Assembly: GCA_964519615.1 (NCBI GenBank)
Contig: CAZFIM010000108.1
Span: 1 to 5,236, forward strand
Source: CAZFIM01 sp964519615
GTDB lineage: Bacteria > Chloroflexota > Dehalococcoidia > GIF9 > UBA5629
DNA: 5,236 nt
Direction of reading: 5' to 3'
Positions 1 through 4,364 of the stretch are shown one piece after another. Position numbers and translations under genes: made by a program. The notes beneath the pieces are model-generated. The model had not been told where the DNA came from and made no database searches. It saw nothing but the letters and a program-made list of their open reading frames with translations. Each line of letters opens with the position of its first letter. The first letter of the stretch is position 1.

Positions 1-299
1 TAGGCTATGCCGTCTCTCAGGAAAGAGACGGAAAGAAAGTATATACCATTACTGATGCCGGGCTGAAATTTTTATCAGAGCGCCGCGATACCGCCGATGA
101 AGTGAGACGCCATATGCGCTATCACTGGAATCCTGATAACTCTTTTGCCGTCGGTGATCTGATGGGCGAAATAGCAAAGCTCAGACGCTCCATAGTCCCC
201 CGGCTGCGCAAAGCTAACCCGGATAAACTTAAAAAGATCGGGCAGGTGATCGCACTGGCCCGCAAAGAAATAGAAACAATACTCGATGAAGATAAATAG
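1..299 (+). CDS. PadR-family transcriptional regulator, 3' part
   Basis: The 5' end lies outside the window; codons are read in frame from base 3 to the TAG at 297-299, giving 98 residues. The first visible residues carry the end of a winged-helix wing, with the PadR-type signature DGKKVYTITDAGLKFL at about residues 9-24. An Arg/Lys/Glu-rich helical tail follows (ADEVRRHMRYHWNP, then GEIAKLRRSIVPRLRKANPDKLKKIG), which fits the C-terminal dimerisation helices of PadR proteins. Family members are cytoplasmic DNA-binding repressors, often of membrane or efflux genes next to them. The recognition helix is not in view, so its operator and ligand cannot be guessed. A HicB-like gene starts 14 bases downstream, suggesting an operon. 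An internal ATG at 102 opens the same frame but is not the true start, because the wing lies upstream of it. Family call is from motif recognition. Confidence 0.85.
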   Translation, partial: GYAVSQERDGKKVYTITDAGLKFLSERRDTADEVRRHMRYHWNPDNSFAVGDLMGEIAKLRRSIVPRLRKANPDKLKKIGQVIALARKEIETILDEDK

Positions 300-313
300 T
301 TGGGCAGTGAATA

Positions 314-505
314 ATGACTGAAAGTGAAACGATCATAATAGAATTCGATGCTGACAGCGGCGACTATTTTTCCGTCTGGAATCCGCCCGCGGCTCTGGGC
401 GCTGGAAAAACACCGGTAGAAGCCCTCGATGACATGCGCGCAGCAGTGCATCTTTGTGTGGATACGCTGCTGGATCAGAAAATGAAAGATTTACAAAAAG
501 AATAA
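314..505 (+). CDS. HicB-like small protein without HicA partner
   Basis: This 63-residue protein has the layout of the HicB antitoxin N-terminal fold (the former UPF0150 type). A first strand (TIIIEFDADSGDYFSVWNPP, residues 6-25) is followed by a Gly-rich turn (ALGAGKTPVEALDDMRAAV) leading into the helix in which HicB proteins carry the typical G.T..EAL..... pattern. The usual C-terminal DNA-binding domain (ribbon-helix-helix or HTH) is absent, and the chain ends after DQKMKDLQKE. No HicA toxin gene lies on either side. It therefore looks like a solitary HicB-fold protein rather than a working toxin-antitoxin pair. It starts 14 bases after the PadR stop, with only a weak Shine-Dalgarno sequence (around 301-308), so it may depend on translation of the upstream gene. 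Its role is unknown; regulation together with PadR is inference. Confidence 0.72.
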   Translation: MTESETIIIEFDADSGDYFSVWNPPAALGAGKTPVEALDDMRAAVHLCVDTLLDQKMKDLQKE

Positions 506-510
506 GGGGG
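504..510 (+). promoter_or_regulatory. Shine-Dalgarno site for the broken membrane-protein gene
   Basis: AAGGGGG overlaps the stop codon of the HicB-like gene and sits 7 bases before the ATG at 518. This good ribosome binding site fixes the start of the next gene even though the frame opened by that ATG soon fails. Confidence 0.6.
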
Positions 511-517
511 ATAAATA

Positions 518-710
518 ATGGCTTTTTTCAATTCTTGCTGCCATTCCGGGTTTCTTCTTAAGCGCGCTCTTTTTTATGCTGCTCCGGGGTGTTATTGCAC
601 CTAAGCTCGGCATGGTTGATATCAACTACCCTACCGCTATGCTAATTACTATAACGTTGTGGCTTGCAGTCGCTCCTCTGGCAGCAGTAAGAAGAAGGCG
701 GCTGCGGTAA
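518..710 (+). pseudogene. Small two-helix membrane protein with a frameshift at a T6 run
   Basis: The ATG at 518 has a good ribosome binding site, but its frame gives only 28 unconvincing residues (MAFFNSCCHSGF...). One base away, the frame ending at TAA 708-710 reads as a clear membrane protein: ILAAIPGFLLSALFFMLL as a first hydrophobic segment, a short polar loop (APKLGMVDINYP), a second segment (TAMLITITLWLAVAPLAA), and a positive tail RRRRLR. Removing a single T from the run at 523-528 joins the start to this frame and gives MAFSILAAIPGF onward, about 63 residues. The break may be a homopolymer sequencing error, a true mutation, or slippage at cTTTTTTc. An internal ATG at 576 could still give 44 residues with one helix. 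The family is not recognised; inner-membrane location is inferred from hydrophobicity. A PadR gene just upstream suits a PadR-controlled membrane protein. Confidence 0.6.
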
Positions 711-735
711 ACTGCCGCTTGATTCATTCTCCTTC
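695..735 (+). terminator. Possible weak terminator after the left operon
   Basis: An imperfect hairpin pairs AAGGCGGC (695-702, one bulged G) with GCCGCTT (714-720) across an 11-base loop that contains the stop codon. It is followed by T-rich but interrupted sequence (gattcattctccttcc). The stem is short and the T tract poor, so this is only a possible terminator. Confidence 0.25.
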
Positions 736-785
736 CTTGCAAAGTCAAAGCCACTAAAATATATAGCAGGAAAGAAAGTCACGTA

Positions 786-917
786 ATGATAGAATACGAA
801 TACAACCCCGTGGACTCCGAGCATCCAGGTTTGCTTATAAAGCCAGTAAACACTATAAATCAGTGTTACGATTTATTTCACAGTATATTAAATGAAAATT
901 CGGGCAGATGTATCTAA
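786..917 (+). CDS. Hypothetical small ORF, 43 residues
   Basis: The ATG at 786 opens a 43-residue frame beginning MIEYEYNPVDSEHPGLL and ending in LNENSGRCI, with TAA at 915-917. AGGAAAG at 768-774 lies about 11 bases upstream, a little far for an ideal ribosome binding site. A weak promoter-like pair lies just before it (TTGCAA 737-742, 17 bases, TATATA 760-765), but its expected transcription start would fall inside the ribosome binding site. An imperfect inverted repeat inside the frame (846-854 with 862-869) may be structural rather than coding. The protein has no membrane segment and no domain I recognise. It could equally be the remnant of a larger gene or chance. Confidence 0.25.
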   Translation: MIEYEYNPVDSEHPGLLIKPVNTINQCYDLFHSILNENSGRCI

Positions 918-1032
918 CTTAGTAGTTTTTAAAACAAACAATATAGAAGAAAGTTCAATATTAATTTATATACACTACCCCTTTTTTATAACGAAATTCA
1001 GGTAAATATAGTTTATGTGAGGAAAAAAGTAC
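918..1032. other. AT-rich spacer
   Basis: No gene or clear site is visible here. The stretch is conspicuously AT-rich, with runs such as aatattaatttatata and cccttttttata, and belongs to an AT-rich island from about 840 to 1200 that contrasts with the balanced composition of the genes on both sides. It lies directly upstream of a strong promoter, so an UP-element-like role is possible but unproven. Confidence 0.5.
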
Positions 1033-1060
1033 TTGACATGCACCTTCATTCATATATAAT
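1033..1060 (+). promoter_or_regulatory. Sigma-70-type promoter of a candidate small transcript
   Basis: A perfect -35 hexamer TTGACA (1033-1038) is separated by 16 bases from a perfect -10 hexamer TATAAT (1055-1060). Transcription would begin near 1066-1068. This is the best housekeeping promoter in the window, yet no credible gene follows; instead an intrinsic terminator comes about 170 bases later. Both hexamers are seen directly; activity is inference. Confidence 0.72.
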
Positions 1061-1066
1061 AAAGTT

Positions 1067-1263
1067 AATGCCATAATAATTTTTTCCAAAAGTGGTGAGT
1101 ATTTTGTTGGGAGGGTGTTCACTAGTCACGTCATTTTCTAAAACAAATTTGAAATAGTTGCATTATCATTATTAGGGGGAGGCAGAGAAGCATTACCGTA
1201 GATGGTTGCGATGGTAATGAAGAGCCAATAGCAAAACCGGCCCGAAGGGTCGGTTTTATTATT
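1067..1263 (+). ncRNA. Candidate small RNA between promoter and terminator
   Basis: The stretch lies between a consensus promoter and an intrinsic terminator and encodes no ORF worth calling; the ATG at 1068 stops after two codons. It would give a transcript of about 195-200 nt. Near its 3' end, CATTACC (1191-1197) pairs perfectly with GGTAATG (1213-1219) across a 15-base loop, a few bases before the terminator hairpin, so the 3' half would be structured. A purine-rich segment, agggggagg (1174-1182), precedes the hairpin. It does not match any riboswitch or known RNA family I can recall. Alternatives are a regulated leader whose gene has been lost, or a short peptide message. The boundaries are estimates. 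Confidence 0.42.
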
Positions 1264-1265
1264 TT
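1233..1265 (+). terminator. Intrinsic (Rho-independent) terminator
   Basis: AAAACCGGCCC (1233-1243) pairs with GGGTCGGTTTT (1247-1257 region) around a short GAA loop, with one G-T pair in the stem, and is followed by T-rich sequence (attatttt to 1265). The flanking A and T runs mean it could also work on the other strand. It ends the candidate transcript starting near 1067. Confidence 0.8.
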
Positions 1266-1337
1266 AACGACATTTTGCAGTAGTTAAAAACACATATTGA
1301 GTTTTTACAGGAGCAAGATAATTAGCAATTCGGATTT
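1266..1337. other. Spacer between the convergent terminators
   Basis: AT-rich sequence with no gene. It contains a weak hairpin of GTTAAAAAC (1283-1291) with GTTTTTAC (1301-1308), one base bulged. No function is assigned. Confidence 0.4.
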
Positions 1338-1346
1338 AAGGAGGAT
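1338..1346 (+). promoter_or_regulatory. Strong Shine-Dalgarno motif lacking an ATG
   Basis: AAGGAGGAT is a near-ideal ribosome binding site on the + strand, but the sequence 7-8 bases downstream is ATA (1352-1354), not a normal start. Reading from that ATA gives 20 residues ending at TAA 1412-1414, largely encoded by the hairpin described next. Chance, a lost start codon, or a relic of a deleted gene are all possible. Confidence 0.3.
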
Positions 1347-1426
1347 AAAAAATAGGCGGTAGCTGCAACTACCGCCCCGGCAATGTGTCCCGAAGTTATA
1401 GCTGTCGTGTGTAATATTACATCGCC
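1345..1426 (-). ncRNA. Candidate minus-strand small RNA, about 80 nt
   Basis: A minus-strand promoter (1461-1433) is followed within about 60 bases by a strong minus-strand terminator (1376-1347), which would give a transcript of about 75-85 nt. No minus-strand ORF of useful size fits between them. The body includes the palindrome GTAATATTAC (1411-1420) near its 5' end and the terminator hairpin at its 3' end. It converges on the + strand transcript ending near 1263, leaving about 80 bases between the two ends. No known RNA family is recognised. Boundaries are inferred from the promoter and terminator. Confidence 0.4.
1347..1376 (-). terminator. Intrinsic terminator on the minus strand
   Basis: On the minus strand, GGCGGTAG (1376-1369) pairs perfectly with CTACCGCC (1362-1355) across a six-base loop, and TATTTTTTAT follows directly. 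An 8-bp GC-rich stem plus a six-T run is a textbook Rho-independent terminator. On the + strand no T run follows the stem, so the direction is clear. Confidence 0.78.
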
Positions 1427-1432
1427 ACTTCA

Positions 1433-1461
1433 ATTATTTCTCAAACTATTCATATTGTCAA
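1433..1461 (-). promoter_or_regulatory. Sigma-70-type promoter on the minus strand
   Basis: Read on the minus strand, a perfect TTGACA (1461-1456) is followed after exactly 17 bases by AATAAT (1438-1433), one mismatch from TATAAT. Transcription would start near 1426 and run leftward into the terminator at 1376-1347. Confidence 0.6.
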
Positions 1462-1612
1462 CACTCTCCCCATTCAACATCCCCGGCTGACGGACACATC
1501 CTTGCTGACAGGTCTTGCAGAGCATAACACAGCGCTTTGAGAAGGATATCGGTCCGTGCACAAATGCTCCATCTACAGAAGGCGAACATGTGTTGGATAT
1601 AGAGAGGGAAGA

Positions 1613-1801
1613 ATGAGGTTTAGCCGCAGGCGGATGAAAAACACGGTGATGGAGGAGATATACTTTGCCTCGATTTACTATTGCGGGCAATCGGACGGCT
1701 TAATGGTAAAAAAAGCAGGAGAGAAGCTGGAGAGGATGAAAAAAACAAAACACGGTACACGCCCCGATGCAAGTAATCCTGCCGATAACAGGTTAATATG
1801 A
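1613..1801 (+). CDS. Hypothetical small basic ORF, 62 residues
   Basis: The ATG at 1613 follows a purine-rich AGAGAGGGAAG and opens a 62-residue frame ending in TGA 1799-1801. The frame can be extended to a GTG at 1556, but that start has a poorer ribosome site. The protein is basic (RFSRRRMKN at the N terminus, KKAGEKLERMKKTKHG later) with a short central part EEIYFASIYYCGQSDG; no domain is recognised. Its stop overlaps the ATG of the next small frame as ATGA, a layout typical of coupled genes but easily reached by chance. It could be a remnant of a larger gene or not coding at all. Confidence 0.22.
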   Translation: MRFSRRRMKNTVMEEIYFASIYYCGQSDGLMVKKAGEKLERMKKTKHGTRPDASNPADNRLI

Positions 1802-1941
1802 AATATCAACTTAAAGGGAAAAACCATTTGCAGTCAGGTCGAAACTACATAAAGCGGGTAGAACCAGTAATGATGCGGAGGTGTGGAAGAGAGCAATACA
1901 TAATTGCGGTGTGGGGAAAAAGCAATGTCTGCGGTCGATAG
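1798..1941 (+). CDS. Hypothetical small ORF, 47 residues
   Basis: The ATG at 1798 overlaps the stop of the previous small frame (ATGA) and gives 47 residues, starting MKYQLKGKNHLQSGRN and ending at TAG 1939-1941. It is rich in Arg, Lys and Gly and has no recognised domain or membrane segment. There is no clear ribosome binding site of its own. It ends 36 bases before the large surface-protein gene, inside sequence with imperfect direct repeats (1874-1926), so this stretch may instead be the untranslated leader of that gene. Confidence 0.18.
   Translation: MKYQLKGKNHLQSGRNYIKRVEPVMMRRCGREQYIIAVWGKSNVCGR
1874..1926 (+). repeat. Imperfect direct repeat in the leader of the surface gene
   Basis: The 24 bases at 1874-1897 and the 22 bases at 1905-1926 share the pattern TGCGG..TGTGG.(G/A)A(G/A)A.AGCAAT. 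The first copy also ends in a small hairpin, GCAAT (1893-1897) with ATTGC (1903-1907). It lies 50-100 bases upstream of the ATG at 1978. It could be a protein-binding repeat or RNA structure; no riboswitch consensus was recognised. Confidence 0.35.
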
Positions 1942-1977
1942 GCAAAGAGAATAAAGTGGCAACAAAGAGGGTGTAGT

Positions 1978-4252
1978 ATGAAAAACAGATTAATTACCTC
2001 TGCTGTACTGAAAGTATTACTGATTTTGATAGTTATGTCGCTGTGCGCTGTCCCCATAGTGAGAGCCACATCTGTATACGCCGATGATACCGCCTCTTCA
2101 GGTGGTTCTGAAGCCTCTTCAGATACCGGAACAGACGGCGAGGGCTCAGGCGGTGACGAGGGCTCAGGCGNNNNNNNNNNNNNNNNNNNNNNNNNNNNNN
2201 NNNNNNNNNNNNNNNNNNNNNNNNNNNNNNNNNNNNNNNNNNNNNNNNNNNNNNNNNNNNNNNNNNNNNNGTGACGAGGGCTCAGGCGGCGACGAGGGCT
2301 CAGGCGGCGACGAGGGCTCAGGCGGCGATGAGGGCTCAGGCGGTGATGAGGGCTCAGGCGGTGACGAGGGCTCAGGCGGCGACGAGGGCTCAGGCGGCGA
2401 CGAGGGCTCAGGCGGTGACGAGGGCTCAGGCGGCGACGAGGGCTCAGGCGGTGACGAGAACGGTGATAACGGCTCGGATGACGAGGAAGCCGGTAATAAC
2501 GATGAGGAGGATAGCGGCGAAGAGAACGGCCAGGAAGAGGAGGAGGACGCTAACGAAGAAGATAATGAGGAGGAGGAAAACACCGTTACATCGACCGCTC
2601 CTGCAACTCCCGCTACAATCGCTACCGATAAAGATGACTACGGCCCCAATGAGACCGTCTCAATTACCGGCGGAGGGTTCACACCCAATACAGAGGTAAC
2701 GGTCAGCGTGACTGAGCCTAACGGCAATGTTACGCAGTGGAGCACAACAGCCGATGAAAACGGCAATATCAATACCAGTTATCAGCTCCAGAACGGGACC
2801 ATGGATACCTATAGCGTAAGTGCGACAGACGGCTCCCAGAACGCCGAGACATCCTTTACAGACTCCTGGTGGGATATAGGCCCCATCTCAGCTGATCCCT
2901 TCTGGATATCTCAACAACTAAACGCCAATAACGAGCTGCTGTTATCGCTACCCCTGACATACCTCGGTACAGGCAAAGGAACTGCCAGTCGCATTTATGA
3001 AGTATATTCGAACCCCGATAGAAACTTCTATGTTATTACCAGTCCTTATTTTAGTACGGTTAATCTTCCATCTCCCGGACAATTCTCAGTCAACGACATA
3101 ACATCTTATGATGGCGCCTACAGCATCTTTGGCATTGATATTGTTGATTTTATCGAGATGGCTACTAACGAAACAAAATCATTTGAATTCGTCATAGGTG
3201 CGACAGAAAACACCACTTATGAAGGGCTCGTTGATGTACTTGCGGTCTTTGAATCCTCAATGCCATCCGAAGGAGACTGTAAATGTCATTGTTTCTACAC
3301 AATGCCTGGTCTATTCGGCATCGACAGCACTTCTCCCTCTATGAGCAAAACGATAAACTACGGGACCGGAGTTGCCTACATCACCCTCTCTGCGCAGGAC
3401 GTACAACCCGATCCGGAAAACCCCATTCCAATCTCTGAAATAGACCACATCGATTTCAGAATCAACGGCGATACCTGGTATACGGTCAATTCAGATACTG
3501 CCAGCTTTAATGTGACGCCAAACCAACCGGGCAACTATTACCTGGAACATATCGCCTATGATAAAGCCGGCAATCAGTATGTTCTCAATGCTCAATGGGT
3601 GACCTTCCCGTATACAATGTACCAGTCCCAATCAGTTGATAGCGAGGTCCTCTTCTTAACCGTTTTCATGGAGGGCAGGAGGTATAAATACAGAGTATCC
3701 TTTGACGGCCGTCTGATGGAGCCGGCAACAGCGAAAAGCTATGATGGAATGGTAACCCTGGAGATACCGATGTTCTGCAAGGTGCTCAATGCTGACGGTA
3801 CCCCTACATATACAAATGATGACCCGGATCTTATAGCGATCGAATGTGCAGACCTCACATGTCCCGGCGCACCTGTCCCTCCGGCAGGTTACTCGGTAGT
3901 GAACGCTTACCAGTTCACGCCGGCGGGCACAAGCTTCAGCATAGATACGAATATGGTTATTGAATATGACCCTGAAAAATTGCCGGCAGGAAGTGCGCCC
4001 ACCATAGCCTTTTTCAACGACCAGACCGGCCAATGGGACTTCATGGAGACCGCGGGTTACGTAGCAGCAAGCGGAGAGGAAGTAGCAAATACTCTGGTTA
4101 CCAGAACCAACCATTTCACCTATTTTGCCGTCCTGGCTGAAACGAACGAAGCTGCGGAAGCTTCCTCGGTAAGACCGAACGGCTCATATCCGGATTATTC
4201 GGCAAGTCTCCCTCAACCTACCGATATTATTCCGCAAGGAGGTGATGCATAA
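1978..4252 (+). CDS. Large secreted Ig-like surface protein with GGDEGS repeat tract (contains assembly gap)
   Basis: The ATG at 1978 has AGAGGG about 7 bases upstream and begins a Sec signal peptide: MKNR, a hydrophobic core (VLLILIVMSLCAVPIV), and likely cleavage after VYA at residue 35. A Ser/Gly/Asp-rich stretch leads into GGDEGS repeats, then 100 N (2171-2270). Joining the flanks without the N keeps one frame and gives at least 724 residues. In that numbering there is a Glu/Asp/Asn-rich linker to about 165; an Ig-like domain at about 180-262 (TDKDDYGPNETVSITGGGF); an unassigned beta-rich region holding Cys401-Lys-Cys-His-Cys405; a second Ig-like module at about 415-508 resembling OmpL47-type domains (IDFRINGDTWYTV, AYDKAGNQ); and a C-terminal module at about 610-690 (VIEYDPEKLPAG, HFTYFAVLAE) typical of surface proteins. 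No LPXTG, lipobox or C-terminal membrane anchor is seen. Probable role: cell-surface or exported structural or adhesive protein; the ligand is unknown. Confidence 0.85.
2134..2452 (+). repeat. 18-base tandem repeat encoding GGDEGS
   Basis: The unit is GGCGGYGAYGAGGGCTCA. Ten complete consecutive DEGSGG units are visible from 2273 to 2452, with one full and one degenerate unit (DGEGSGG) just before the N run. Copies differ only at wobble positions (gac/gat, ggc/ggt), so the array is young or kept uniform by recombination. The tract encodes a flexible acidic Gly/Ser/Asp/Glu linker between signal peptide and folded domains. The true copy number is unknown because of the gap. Confidence 0.93.
2171..2270. 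other. Assembly gap (100 N placeholder)
   Basis: Exactly 100 N lie inside the GGDEGS array. The base before (G at 2170) and the base after (G at 2271) meet as ggcg|gtgac, an exact repeat junction, so the true missing length is a multiple of three and probably a multiple of 18, including zero. The round number points to an arbitrary scaffold filler. Confidence 0.97.
4236..4246 (+). promoter_or_regulatory. Full-length anti-Shine-Dalgarno match at the end of the surface gene
   Basis: AAGGAGGTGAT matches the whole 11-base complement of the conserved 16S rRNA 3' tail. It lies inside the last codons of the large gene (encoding QGGD). The next normal start, ATG 4245-4247, overlaps it and is too close; an ATA at 4255 is at normal spacing. 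It may start a small frame at 4255 or be incidental to the Gln-Gly-Gly-Asp codons. Confidence 0.4.
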
Positions 4253-4254
4253 AA

Positions 4255-4353
4255 ATAGAAAACAAAAGAATTATAGTCCTACTACGAGTTACTCTTACCA
4301 CGATGCCTGAGGTCGACAGGTATGTGGCAGAAAAAATTAACAATAAACTATAA
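4255..4353 (+). CDS. Possible 32-residue peptide with non-standard ATA start
   Basis: If the ATA at 4255 serves as start, the frame gives (M)ENKRIIVLLRVTLTTMPE and on to EKINNKL, 32 residues, ending in TAA 4351-4353. A perfect ribosome binding site lies 8 bases upstream, and the next gene's ribosome site follows at once. An ATG at 4303 in the same frame would give 16 residues. ATA is a very rare bacterial start, so this may be a gene with a mutated ATG, a sequencing error, or chance. No family is recognised. Confidence 0.2.
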   Translation: MENKRIIVLLRVTLTTMPEVDRYVAEKINNKL

Positions 4354-4354
4354 A

Positions 4355-4363
4355 AGAGGAGAG
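4355..4363 (+). promoter_or_regulatory. Shine-Dalgarno site of the repeat protein gene
   Basis: AGAGGAGAG lies directly before the ATG at 4365, with core AGAGG about 5 bases away. It supports the chosen start, which also opens a clean signal peptide. Confidence 0.65.
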
Positions 4364-4364
4364 T

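Noticed and set aside
1092..1157. 21-residue frame with a lipobox-like LLGGC inside the candidate small RNA
   Set aside because: Too short, starts at GTG without a ribosome site, and the lipobox is not preceded by a proper signal sequence.
1430..1690. Minus-strand 86-residue ORF with several cysteines
   Set aside because: It needs a TTG start without a ribosome site and has no coherent pattern; its 3' part overlaps the minus-strand promoter.
1800..1977. Cyclic-di-GMP or other riboswitch upstream of the surface gene
   Set aside because: I looked for conserved GEMM-type core sequences and similar motifs and could not match them; only weak direct repeats are present.
2084..2170. ATG at 2084 as the start of the large surface gene
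   Set aside because: Before the gap this frame is a shifted shadow of the true frame. The start at 1978 has a ribosome site and a signal peptide, and joins the downstream frame once the N filler is removed.
2134..2452. CRISPR array or other spaced repeat element
   Set aside because: Units are contiguous 18-base in-frame codon repeats without spacers, so this is a coding tandem repeat.
2164..2583. Minus-strand Ser/Pro/Glu repeat ORF and + strand TRAQAA repeat ORF over the GGDEGS array
   Set aside because: Both are alternative-frame readings of the same 18-base repeat; repeats without stops create such shadows.
3656..4114. Minus-strand 152-residue ORF
   Set aside because: Cys/Arg-rich antisense reading of the surface gene's C-terminal domain, with no coherent domain.
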